Made by a program: the position numbers and the translations under genes. Below are positions 7,989-19,947 of a stretch of DNA of 64,000 bases, one piece after another. This DNA is from Costus lasius (Eukaryota > Streptophyta > Magnoliopsida > Zingiberales > Costaceae), in assembly GCA_027563935.2 (NCBI GenBank), contig CM050454.1, forward strand, positions 47,272,596-47,336,595, in the 5' to 3' direction. Numbering within the stretch: position 1 is the first letter of the stretch; each line of letters opens with the position of its first letter. A model generated the notes under the pieces. It did no database searches. It worked only from the letters and a program-made list of their open reading frames with translations, and had not been told where the DNA came from.

Positions 7989-9839
7989 TGATGACACCAA
8001 AATTTATAGTCAATTTCATGCCATTTCATTAGTATTTTTGTGTCAAATTTATACTCATTTGCTCATTTAGATGCCTTTTAAATCAAATATTGTAAAATCT
8101 ACTTCTATTTCGGTTTTTGATGATTTTCAGACAAAAGGCATATTTTTTAGGCATTTTCAAGCAAATCCAAATACATATAAGAATTCCCATCATCAAGACG
8201 ACATTACATGGCAAATTTCATGCAAAACGGAGCAACACACCAAAATACGGCATTGCCGTAATCTATATTACTATACCGTATTTCCGTATGCTACCATAAT
8301 ATCAGAGCACTGCCGTAATTTGGTGGATTTTCCGACCAGAAGATTTTACAGACTTTACGACACCGCCGTAAGAAATTACACGGGCTGTATTTTGAGGCCA
8401 TTTTTCACCTGATAGAATTGAGGAAAATACGGTACTACTATAATGTATTACATGGTACCGTATTCCCAGATAATTCCTGTACCAAGAACTCGACTGAAAT
8501 TACGGTAGTGCCGTAACATAAAACACGGCCATAATTCAAACCTGGAGCCCGATCTTCACGGTCAATTCAAGGTCCGATTTTTGCGTGGTTGAATGCGGAT
8601 TATCCAGGCCTTTATATTCGAAGTCGTAAGAAGGAGAAAGGGAGCCTCCAAGGAGGAGAACACACCAAGGGCGAAAGCCCTAATTTTCATCCACCATGTA
8701 GAGAGAGATCGAGTTCCACACATCCGCCTTAGGGTTCGCCGCCAGGAAGCATACAGGCTATCTCCAGCCATGAAATTTGAGGGGAAGCTATGCATAGAGG
8801 AGGAGAAGGTGCTCCAGAAGTTTCAGAGTGAAAGGAAGTCAATCGGAGGAGAAATCAACAACAAAACGATTGCCGGCACTGTTCACGCGTGTGATTACGG
8901 TTGTAATTTTAATTACAACCGTGTGGTTATTTGTTCTTCCCCTTTATTTTTGATTTCTGACCGTTAAACACTATGGATTACTGTAATATTTCCTCCATGA
9001 TAGCTTAAACATATTTTGGGACATGGGGGCATAATTTTCCTTGATTTTATATGATTAGATGACTTTTACTTCGTCAAGATAATTTTATCATGATAATTCT
9101 ACTTTTCTGATGACTCATCTTTAATTCTCCATAGTTTCATATTATCTTCATGTTTTAGAATTTTGTGAAATAGATTGAACGATTGATTGTGAAATTTAGA
9201 ACCCTAAAAATCATTGAGTTTGGAACTTATCATAGAAATTAGGTTTGTTCTTTGAATTCTGATTTTTAGTGATTTTATTGCCATGTTGATAATTTGAATC
9301 TAGGGTTGAATTATTGTGTTAGTCTTGATTTGATCTTGCATGAAAGTGAGGATCGAGGCAGCGGAAAACCATAAGTAGTACCTGTGTTGTGACTCGGACG
9401 CACGAAAGTGATCCTCGAGATTCCACTTGAGAATAATCAACTCAGAATTCGGATGCACGAAAGTGATCCTTGAATTCTTTGTTGATGGTTTACTTATTTT
9501 CAGCGTTGGGATAAATCTTGCGCGAAAGCGAGGATTGGTCCCTGGATGATTGTCTGCACGAAAGTGAGACAATACCTTTATCAAGTAAATTACATCTTTA
9601 TCATGATGAATTAGACTGATGACCTTTTATTTAAATATAGTCATTGAAATTAAGGTGGATGAAACCCTAGTCTCAGTTTCTCTCTTTGTTTATCTTTACA
9701 CTCTTCCTATTGTTTACTTGCATTATAATCGGTTGCTTAGCTAGCAAGAATACAATTATTTGGTACTTGACAATAAGGTCTCTGTGGGTTCGATATCTAT
9801 TTTATTACTTCGAGTATCCGTGCACTCGCGGACACAACA
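7989..9839 (+). repeat. 5' LTR of element B
   Basis: It starts TGATGACACCAAAA and probably ends CACAACA at 9839, judged by alignment to element I, whose LTR ends CACATCA just before its primer site. If the downstream primer-like copy at 9965 is the functional one the LTR would extend to about 9964. The first 550 bp are dense in TACGG...CCGTA palindromes. Around 9350-9570 are five spaced copies of an ACGAAAGTGAT/GCGAAAGCGAGG motif. Confidence 0.7.
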
Positions 9840-9991
9840 AGCTTGGTGACATAACAAGTTTTTGGAGCCATGTTAGGGAGTGACAAAGTCCCTGTGCGCC
9901 AAACAATGAGTTTGGCCGCGACACTATAAATAAGTTTTTGACCACCTACTTGTTGGGATACAGCAAGTTTTTGGCGTCATTACCGGGAACC
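9840..9991 (+). repeat. iterated primer-site-like motifs of B
   Basis: The string AAGTTTTTGG-like occurs at 9855, 9932 (AAGTTTTTGACC) and 9965 (AAGTTTTTGGCGTCATTACC), with a weaker AGCTTGGTGACAT at 9840. Related elements show it once, at the LTR/internal junction. Confidence 0.6.
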
Positions 9992-10235
9992 TTAGTTTTG
10001 TTAATATCAAAATAGTTGTTAGTATTGCTAGACTAAGTTTTATTTGTTTTAGATTTAACTTTGTTTTCTGTTTTTGATGTTATTGGATTTTCACAGTTGT
10101 GACAGAGTTGTGATATCTGAAAATTTTTTATTTGCTTGTGTATTATATTTTCTATATTTTTTATATATTCTAAAAAAAAAATAATTTGATTGATTGGTGT
10201 TGGATAATCTTTCTGTTCTTGATAGATTTTAAAAT

Positions 10236-11426
10236 ATGTCTCTTAATTACAACTCATGGGCAACTAAAAGAGGTGAGGAATACATGCCACAAGGAAGATA
10301 TAAAGATGATTCACGATGCACTCTTGCAGATAAATTAAAATTACACTCTATTTGTTTTATTAGACGCAATATTTGTAAATGTTCTGATCATTATGCATAT
10401 GATTGTCAATTTTTAACTCCTCCAAATCTTGTTTATGAACCACACTTTGAGGTCACTAAAGAATCTAGGTTAGAATCTATGCTTGAAAAATTCATGTCAA
10501 ATCAAAACCAAATCATGATAGATTAAAGTGAGAAAATTGAGGATCTTAAGGGAATAATTAGTCAGCTTGCTTTTCAAGTAGAATCTTTAACTGCTAATTC
10601 TGAAATTCTAGAGACCCAGTTAACACAACAAGCTTGCTTATTTGAGTTTGAAACTGAAGAAATTGATTTAGAAAATTTCCCCTCTCATTATGATTGTTTT
10701 GAGATTGAGCCTTATGTGAACATTAATGAATCTCACTCTGATTTTGATAATTGTAAAATTGATTCTTTTGATAATTTATTTGTGGAAAAATTTGAGGAAA
10801 TTGAAACTGAAAAACCCTCTTTTGATGAAATTGAAACTGAAGAACCCTCTTTTGATGAAATTGATTCTTTTGATGATATATTCTTTATGGTTAATTCTGA
10901 TGATGCTTATGAGGGGACTAATTTAAAGAAATCTTATTCTGATTTTGTTGATAATTTTGAAATTAATAAATTATTTGATTGTGAGCAAGAGGAATTTGAA
11001 AAAGATTTGAAAAATACAAACATTAATGAATCTCACCATGATGATATTTTGCCCATATCTAATGTTTGCTCTTTTGATCTATTTGAAAAATCATGCTTTA
11101 TTGTGGAACCTAATTTGAGTCAGAAAAGTTATTTTGATGATCCAATAATCGTATCTTTTGATCAAAGTCCTATGGCAATTAAAGATAGAAATTTGAAAAA
11201 AGAGCTAATGATTTTACTCTCTCATAAATTTTGGAAGATCATTGAATATCCTTTATGTGAAGTTGAAAATTTTGATTTTGATTTCTGCATATTTAAGAAT
11301 GCCACAGTGACTGTAATTTACATGAAATTTTGGATATTTGAATTAGTGGCTAAACTTTTTGGAAAGCGGAAAATGAAAAAATTGCATGTTATTTACTTTG
11401 GTACTGATTCACCTGCTTCGCCATGA
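10236..11426 (+). pseudogene. gag-like ORF of element B with one in-frame stop
   Basis: Two open stretches, 10236-10523 and 10527-11426, are in the same frame, separated only by a TAA at 10524-10526. The first holds a Cys/His cluster (CKCSDHYAYDC) recalling a degenerate zinc knuckle. Across the stop is a coiled-coil-like LKGIISQLAFQVESLTANS typical of the C-terminal part of Athila-type gag. The second part is very acidic and rich in Phe-Asp-Glu, with a 30-bp tandem duplication at 10802-10861 (repeat PSFDEIETE). I do not recognise a specific function. It may be a gag remnant or a domesticated filler ORF of a large retrotransposon derivative. Confidence 0.55.
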
Positions 11427-11462
11427 TTTTTGAGTTTTGGTCAACCTAATGACCTAAAAATT

Positions 11463-11486
11463 AGCGCTTCTTGGGAGGCAACCCAA
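11463..11486 (+). other. conserved GGGAGGCAACCCA motif after the B ORF
   Basis: AGCGCTTCTTGGGAGGCAAC followed by CCAA lies 36 bases past the ORF stop. Motifs of this form are familiar just downstream of gag-like ORFs in Athila-type and LARD elements. The core TTGGG-AGGCAA-CCCAA is a small hairpin. Confidence 0.6.
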
Positions 11487-14014
11487 GCACTTTTACTTAG
11501 CTTAGTTTGGTTTATTTTAATTAATTTTTCTTTTCATTTTGCAGGAAAATAAATTTTTGCGCAAAATACGGCACTACCGTAATCCGCTTTACGGTGCCGT
11601 AATGTTGGTCCGATTTCATCCATAGAGTTTTGGGTATTTTACGGCACTACCGTAATTTTTTTTACGGTACCATAATTTTGAGTTTTTCTTACCCTAGAGT
11701 TTTGTGTAAATTACGTCACTGCCGTAAGGGATATTACGCCCGTAATTTCAACTCTGCATTCTGTTTTTCTGGTTAGGTGTTTTCTCGCTGCGATTTTTAG
11801 AAACTAGGTTGGGAAAAATTTTGATCTTTGGCACCATCACGAAGTACTCATCTTTGTCTATCATCTAGATATTTTTGCTGAATTTTCATATCCATGGTTC
11901 ATTCTAAAACATAGAGCATCTTTTCGATTCTGATTAATTTATGCAGCAGGTTTCTTTTGACTAATCTGATTAGCACTTTTATTGCAAGTTTTTAATATGC
12001 TTTAATGAGTTATAACCTTGATTTTTCGCTTGGAATATGAAGAACATGTGTCATTCTATCTTGAGGATTAGTTATTTTCATGAAAATACTTTCTGATCAT
12101 TCTAGGACACATAGCAACTTTTTGAATCTGAATAACTTTTGTGCAGTTTTTAATTTTGTAATCTGAGTAGCCTTCTTTCTGTTGATGCCCTAAATTCCTG
12201 ATAGATTTTGATCCTTTGATTTTCATACATATGAAAAGAACGAGTTTTATTCTATTACATGATTTTGTCCATTTTCTTTTTAGATTATTAAATCTTATTT
12301 TTGGGTATGACTACTTTTCATAAAAAATTCACTGGCTGCTCTACTTACTTTCTACATGTTATAGCTTCTTTTGCTTCCAGATCCAGAAATCTTCAAAAGC
12401 AACTGTCTTCCACCTCTAGCTACCACTACATCTGCCTCTGACATCACTGTTTCCAGCCGTCGACACTAGATTACACCATCAGCAGACTCTTACTTCTTCT
12501 ACTGCCTCTATTTCCATTTATTTGATTTATTTATGCAGCAGACTCTTGATTAGTAACTGATTTTTTTATCTATGCACCATAATTTCTGGCACCCACCGGC
12601 CGAGGATCTCACCTCCAGGACTGTATTCTCTAGCAGGCCACTAGAGATTACTCACTCTACTGTCAACGCCATCACCATCATTGCAAGCAGCTTTCTAGCT
12701 AGACTCTATTCTACCTCTGCTCCTCCACCGGCATCTACTTTGCATCAGCTTTTTCCACCAGCATCTTCTTTGGACCTCCAGTGGCATCTCTGATTTACCT
12801 TTGAGAAAATATTTTCTATCATTTTTGTAGTAAGATACTATTTTTGGTCTGAGCCTTATGTGCCCAAAAATATGTGCAGGTAAAATTTTTAGAAGGGTGT
12901 GTCTTTGAGGAAAATCCAGCCGCACCTCCCCTGACGCTATAGATTGAGCTTGCTACATAGCTTTGTGAGTATTGTTTGCACTTTCTTGCGATTTGATTAC
13001 TTGATTATCTACACTTTTCTTCTACTAAAAATTTCTATCGCTTTACATCCTTTGCATTGTTTGAGCCTTATGTGGTTTCTTGAGTCTATCATGTTATACT
13101 TTTGACCATGATTGTATGAGTTTGACACTTCACACCTTTTGCATTGCTATTGACATTCTTGATACTTAAAGAAATTTTTTATGACTTGAATCCATGTGAT
13201 AAGAGATGTGTGGATTTTTCTATGATGATGCATATCAATACCTGTGAATAGAAATATACCTCTTATGCTGAATTTATTTCTTCAATATATATCTACTTGT
13301 TAAAATTCTTCATTGATTGACGCATGAAGTTTTGGGTAGGTATGTTGTTTGATGAATGCAATCTAAGAGTGAAGCATCTTTCTTGGGTAAAATGAGCATA
13401 TGAGTGTAATTTTTGAATTGATATCAATTGAATAACCTAGTTGATGTTTAGTTTATCTTACTATTTGTTGGGAAGAAATAATCCAAGATCCACAAAAATA
13501 GTAAGAGACTCCCCTACTTGGCACTATGCAAATTGACAGTGGTACCTAAGAGATGGGTTGAAGTCTATAAAAAAAAAGAGAGGAAAAATAATAATGACTC
13601 CTCTACTTGGCACTGTGTAAAATTGACAGTGGTACCGAAGACAAGAGTTGAAGTCTAAAATAAAAAGTATGTATCTATGTGGGTATGTGCTATCTGTGTG
13701 GAAAAAGATCTTGGAGACTTTTTCTTGTAAACAACGGTATGATATATTTAAACTGAAACTTAGATGAATTCATGAGATTGAGATTCTGTTTAATATGTGA
13801 GTTGCGAAGTTTTATTTGATCAAAGTTGTGAAACTTAAGGATTAATTTTAGAGGATGATGTATTTATTTGAAATTTTATGTAGCTTTTGGTGGAATATTT
13901 CATGAGCGACTATATTTTAGAAATTTTTATTTCATAAAGGAGCATATTTTTCATACTTAGTATTATTCTTTATTTATTTGCTTGAGGACAAGCAAAGTTT
14001 GAGCCTTATGTGTT
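11487..14014 (+). other. non-coding interior of B
   Basis: No supported gene. Positions 11569-11750 hold more TACGG...CCGTAA palindromes like those of the LTR. Positions 12380-12800 are CT-rich and locally GC-richer than the surroundings; origin unknown. Positions 13507-13655 hold two copies, about 90 bp apart, of a block containing CTACTTGGCACT and TTGACAGTGGTACC. The interior ends GCTTGAGGACAAGCAAAG, a familiar pre-PPT motif, but the purine tract itself is replaced by TTTGAGCCTTATGTG. Confidence 0.6.
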
Positions 14015-14334
14015 TGATGACACCAAAATTTATAGTAAACTTCATGCCTCATTGGTATTTTTGTGTCAAATTTTTGCTCTTTGCTCATTTATATGCCTTT
14101 TTAATCAAATATTATAAAATCTACTTCTATTTCAGTTTTCGATGATTTTTAGGCCAAAAATGCATGTTTTTTAGGCGTTTTCAAGCAAATTCAAATACAT
14201 AGAAGAATTCCCATCATCAAGAGCAGATTACATTGCAAATTTCATGCAAAACGGAGCAACACATCAAAATACGACACTGCCGTAATCTATATTACGGTAC
14301 CATACTTCCGTACGCTACCGTAATATCAGAGCAC
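14015..14334 (+). repeat. 3' LTR of B, first part
   Basis: It is colinear with 7989 onward and starts TGATGACACCAAAATTTATA. Copia C interrupts it after AGCAC at 14330-14334. Confidence 0.85.
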
Positions 14335-16021
14335 TGTAAGAACCCAACAAAGGGGGGCTGAAACCCTAAGGGGGGCGCATATCAAAATTTCCCATAGGAA
14401 GCTAGGGTTTCATAGATCGTTTGTATGAACATAAGATCAACTTATTCAAAGATTGTATAGATGAAAGGATTCATACCATAGCCATTACAAGGATGGCGAC
14501 TTGGAAGCAAAGATGCAAGTGCTTCTTCTCCAAAGGCACCGCACACAAGATGAGAGATAGCTCCTTCTTGTTTCTCCTTGTGCTAGCAAGGATCTCCAAG
14601 AGTCCTAGTCGCGTGAAGGGGATTGAGAAGATCTCTCTTGGCTTGGTCGAACTCTTCTTGGCGTCTACCCTTTTTTTTACACCCCACGATGGAGCAAGCG
14701 GCAACTTGGAAGAGGCGAGCGAGAGTGGAGAATGAAGCCACGAACGTAGAGACGTTTCTATTTTGGAACTTCCAAAAATAGCAAACTTCATGCGTTCATG
14801 CGTTATGCGTTCACTCCAAGTGAACCGAACGCTCATTCTTCTCCCTTTGAACCATGCGGTCACATATGTGAACCGGTTCAAGTTGGTTTGGTTCAAAGAC
14901 CAATTAACCCAAGCCTTTGGTATAAATCATTAAACCTAAAGGTTCAAGATCTAACCGTTCATCTCTTGATGCTCTTGATCTCACCGATCTAGCATCAACT
15001 CTCTCGATCGAAGCTTACCGATCTCAAGCCCTAATCAATCGAACATGATCAGACCAGATCTCACTTACAATCAGAGTTTAAATCCCTTTAAACTGAACCA
15101 AAACAATTCAGTCCACACGATCTGACATAAGTAAGCCATATCATCAAATTGTGCGACCCTAAGGGTTTCCTTTAAATGTCGGTAACGATAACTTACGTTA
15201 TCACGATCAGTGAGGGGTATCTAGCAACACATCACTGTCTCCCGATATAAAGGAAAGAGTCTTCCAAGACTACACCCAAACCACAGCACAAGTGTGAACC
15301 CAAGTCACTTGACATATATGTTTCCTTTGCCACTGGATGTTCTTATTGGACAAGCGTGTCAAGCCTGTGATTCCAATATGATGAGAATGATTAGATCAGA
15401 TGAACATACTCATCTGGGTATGGCCATACACTTTCTCAATCATCTCATCCAGGGGGGCCCCATTAGAACATCACACTCCAAACTAGGAGACGGCAATCCT
15501 ATATCTATCACTAGTGCCCTAACATGACTCATGCTCATTATCCAAGATAGTCTATAACCATTATGTTTCAAATGATATTGAACTACCTCAAAACAATGCC
15601 AATCATCATTTAGAAACACAAGTGATCTCAAGTCAGAGGAAATATGCCACTTGTTTGCATACAAGGATTATTCACATTGTGACAAGCAATTGAACATCCT
15701 ATGTAGGGTCTGTCCAGTACATCCAATGTACCCATGAGTCTACATCTTATTCCATGCTCAAAGCATCCTATAAGATTAGAACACATATTAGTCTTAATCA
15801 TATCAAGGCTGTCTCATGTTCACCAAGATATCTCGACTAAGGACAATACTGCATGTCAGCCAAGCTGAACAGCATTGAGACATTATTCAGAAGTATACAT
15901 ATTGCAGCAGATAATGTAACAACCTGAATAACAACCATTGCCTTTATAAACATAAAGTTTATACATGATACTGATACAATCCCAAGGCCTCAAACATTAG
16001 CCTTAAGGGCATACCCCAACA
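14335..16021 (-). repeat. 3' LTR of element C
   Basis: On the minus strand it runs TGTTGGGGTATGCCC to GGTTCTTACA, 1687 bp. Seven apparent differences from the other LTR include G/A changes near 14483 and 15904 and C/G near 15500. Confidence 0.97.
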
Positions 16022-16036
16022 ATCTCCCACTTGCAC
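16022..16036 (-). other. polypurine tract of element C
   Basis: On the minus strand GTGCAAGTGGGAGAT abuts the 3' LTR. Confidence 0.9.
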
Positions 16037-16041
16037 TTAAT

Positions 16042-19000
16042 CTAATGGTTGAGAAATCTCAAACCCATATTATTACAGTGCTTCTCATGCTTCTGCTGCG
16101 CCAGAGGCTTTGTAAGTGGGTCAGCCAGATTGTCATCTGTATGAACCTTGCAAACTTTGATCTCGCCACGATCAATGATCTCCCGGATCAAGTGAAACCT
16201 TCTCTGTATGTGCTTGGACTTCTGGTGCGACCGTGGTTCCTTTGCTTGTGCTGTTGCTCCAGTGTTATCACAGAAGATAACCAATGGATCTGCACTCGAA
16301 GGAACAACACCAAGTTCCTGAACGAACTTACGAATCCACACTGCCTCCTTAGATGCTTCTGAGGCTGCAACATACTCGGCTTCTGTTGTGGAATCAGCAA
16401 CAATAGATTGTTTGAAACTTTTCCACACCACTGCACCTCCATTCAGGCTAAAAACGTAGCCTGATTGCGATCGGAAATCATCCTGGTCAGATTGGAACGA
16501 AGCGTCAGTATATCCTTCAATACTGAGTTCTTCCTGACCTCCATATATCAAGAACATATCTTTGGTCCTCCGAAGATATTTCAAAATGTTCTTGACCGCA
16601 ATCCAGTGCGCCTGACCTGGATTACTTTGGAATCGACTGGTCACGCTTAACCCGTAAGCGACGTCAGGGCGAGTACACAACATCGCATACATAATGAACC
16701 CAATAGCCGAAGCATAAGGCGTATTGTCCATTTCATCTTTATCAGTCTGTGTTTGTGGGCACTGACTCTTTGAAAGATTCAGACCATGTCTGACTGGAAG
16801 ATATCCTCTTTTAGAATTTTCTAAATGAAATCTCTCCAGGACTTTATCGATGTAAGTACTCTGGCACAGCCTGAGAAGCCTCTTAGATCTATCTCTGTAG
16901 ATCTTCACACCTAATACATAGGCTGCTTCTCCTAAATCTTTCATCTGGAAACATTTTCTTAACCATGCTTTGACGGCATTTAGTTCAGGAATATCGTTTC
17001 CAATGATCAAGATATCATCGACGTAGAGGACTAGGAAAGTAATCACGCTCCCACTAAACCTCTTATATACACACGGGTCATCTTCATTCTTGATGAAACC
17101 AAACTCGCAGATTGATTCATCAAAACGAATATTCCAGCTTCTTGATGCTTGCTTAAGTCCATAAATGGACTTCTTTAACTTGCATATTTTATGACGATCT
17201 GATGGATTGGTGAAACCTTCAGGTTGTGTCATATACACATCCTCGTCTAGTTTTCCATTAAGGAAAGCGGTCTTCACATCCATTTGCCAGATCTCATAAT
17301 CGTAATATGCTGCTATTGCAAGAATAATCCGAATAGACTTGAACATAGCTACAGGAGAGAAAGTTTCATCATAATCTATCCCGTAGATTTATTTGAAACC
17401 TTTCGCAACTAGCCTGCCTTTATAGGTAACCACGTTACCATCCATGTCAATCTTCTTCTTGAAGATCCACTTACAGCCTATAGGGATTACTCCCGGAGGC
17501 GGATCAACCAAATCCCAAACTTGGTTATCTGACATGGAGTCCATCTCGGCTCGTATAGCTTCAAGCCATCTCGCTGATTCCGGTCCACTGACCGCATCCG
17601 CATAAGTGAGGGGTTCATCATCAATGATGTAGACTCCGTCATAGCGCTCAGGCTGTCGACGGATCCTTCCCGATCTACGCGGTTCCCGTGATATCTGAGC
17701 TTCAGATTGTTCAGTAACCTGATCTACAGGCTCAGGCTCATCCAACTGTGCTTGACTACTTTGTCCTTCTTCTGGATTCTCATGCAGCTTTATTTCTCTC
17801 CCACTGGCTTCTTGCAGAAGTAATTCCTTCTCAAGAAAAATAGCCGTCCGAGCAACAAATACTTTGTTTTCTTTGGGATCGTAGAAATAATAACTCTTAG
17901 TTTCTTTAGGGTAACTGACAAAGATACATTTGTCAGATCTGCTCTCCAGTTTCCCAGAGATGAGCTTTTTGACATAAGTCTCGCAACCCCAGATCTTAAT
18001 AAATGTCAAGCTCGGCTGTTTCCCATACCATAACTCATATGGAGTCTTTGAAACTGCCTTGGATGGCACTCGGTTTAGTACCTTTGCAGCTGTTTCCAGT
18101 GCAAATCCCCAAAAGGAGTAAGGTAGAGTAGCCTGACTCATCATAGAACGAACCATATCAAGTAAGGTTCTATTTCTCCTCTCGGACACACCATTCCATT
18201 GCGGTGTTCCTGGCGGAGTGAGCTGTGAGATAATCCCACACTCCTTCAGATAGTCAGTAAACTCTCGACTCAAGTATTCTCCACCTCGATCTGAATGAAG
18301 TGCCTTGATATTTCGGCCTAGCTGATTCTGTACTTCATTTTTGAACTCTTTGAACTTGTCAAAAGATTCACTTTTATGTCTCATTAGATAGACATAACCA
18401 TACCTACTGAAATCATCAGTAAAGGTAATGAAGTACGAATAGCCACCTCTGGCATGTTTACTAAATGGCCCACACACATCACTGTGAATGAGGTCTAGTA
18501 AACTTGAAGCCCTTTGACCTTTATTAGAAAAAGGAGCTTTCGTCATTTTACCCATTAAACAAGCTTTGCATGTATCAAGCTCCTCATAGGAGAATGATCC
18601 CAGCAGTCCATGATCATGCAACCGCTTAATGCGCTTCTTGTTAATATGGCCTAAACGACTATGCCATAGCAAGGTGCTGTTATCAGCATACTTGGCTTTC
18701 TTGTTATCAATTTGTTGTATAGAACATTCCATGTCCAACATGAATAACCCATTATTAATCGACCCAGTAGCATAAACAATATTATCAAAAGAAATAATAC
18801 ACTTTGAAATATTGCATTCAAAGGAAAACCCTTTCCTGACAAGAGCAGGAATAGAGATAATATTTTTCGTTTTGCTTGGTACAAAATAACAATTGTCCAG
18901 TTCCAATACAAGTCCAGATGGTAAAGAGATGTAATAAACGCCTACAGCAACAGCATCAACCCGTGCCCCGTTTCCTACTCGTAGGTCCACCTCATGCTGT

Positions 19001-19926
19001 CCCACCTGTCTTCTTCTCTTGAGTTCCTGTACATTTGAACAAATGTGAACTCCACATGCAGTGTCCAACACCCATGAAATAGAAGAAGATATCATGACTT
19101 CAGTCACAAAAATACCTGAGCCTGAAGCGAAAGGATTGCTTCCCTTCTTATCTCCTTGGAGCGCTTTACAGTCCTTTTTCCAGTGACCGAGCTGGCCACA
19201 ATGGAAACATCTGTATTCCTTCGACCGCTTAACCTTTTGTTTCAGAGCCTTGCTGTAGCTCTTAACAGGGGCTTTGCCCTTCTTCCCCTTCTTCTTGTTC
19301 CTTGAAGGAACTAGCAAGACAGAGGATGAAGGCTTTCCCTTTAGAGTCAACTCTGTAGTCAAGAGCATATTCAGCAACTCTGCCGGGGTACAGTCGATCT
19401 TGTTCATATTAAAATTAATGATGAACGGATCGAAAGATGCCGGAAGAGACTGCAGGATAATGTCTACAGCAAGCTCCTGATTGATGGTATGTCCCAGTTT
19501 CTCTAGAGCCTCCTTGTACCCAATCATCTTGAGTACGTGAGCTCCCACTGGACTCCCTTCAGCCAGTTTGCTCTGAAAGAAAAGCTTAGTCAAATTATAG
19601 CGTTCAGCCCTAGCCTGTGCAGCATACAGCATCTTGAGGTTTGCTATAATTTCTATAGCAGATAAGTCCTCATGCTGACGCTGAAGCTCTGGCATCATAG
19701 ACGCAAGCATCAGGCAAGCGACATCAATGCTATCATTGACATGCTTCTCATAAGCATCCCGAACCGCCCTTGCGGCGTTCGGAGCGGGTTGGGGCGGTAT
19801 AGCCGTCTCGAGGACATACAGTTTCCTCTCAGCCTTAAGAACAATCTTAAGGTGTCCGTACTAGTCTAAGAAGTTTGGCCCCGCAAACTTCTCCCTTTCC
19901 AGTAGGGATCGCACATTGAAATTCGT
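16042..19926 (-). pseudogene. copia gag-pol polyprotein of C with nonsense codons and lost start
   Basis: It is colinear with the A polyprotein and in one frame throughout. Lesions: the ATG used in A and E is ACG at 19924-19926; codon 22 (Trp in A) is TAG at 19861-19863; a Gln codon after VAKGFK is TAA at 17389-17391. That leaves a 773-codon open stretch from an internal Met at 19710 (gag, PR, IN, start of RT) and a 434-codon stretch 17346-16042 (RT with YVDD, RNase H). Zinc knuckle CFHCGQLGHWKKDC, DTAC protease motif and integrase D, D, E are all present. Divergence from A is concentrated in a few patches, so decay is recent. Confidence 0.95.
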
Positions 19927-19947
19927 GGTGTTCGTTGCTGCAGGAAT

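Noticed and set aside
8240..8520. TACGG palindromes as a CRISPR-like array
   Set aside because: Spacing and sequence vary, there are no equal-length spacers or cas genes, and the context is a plant retrotransposon.
10236..11426. The acidic ORF as a host gene captured by B
   Set aside because: Position after the primer site, coiled-coil gag-like segment and the downstream GGGAGGCAACCCA motif fit a gag remnant better; capture is not excluded.
14421..14896. Frames of 104 and 141 codons in the C LTR as separate genes
   Set aside because: They lie inside an LTR and are copied exactly at 21814-22289. The minus-strand one is discussed only as possible exon 1 coding sequence.
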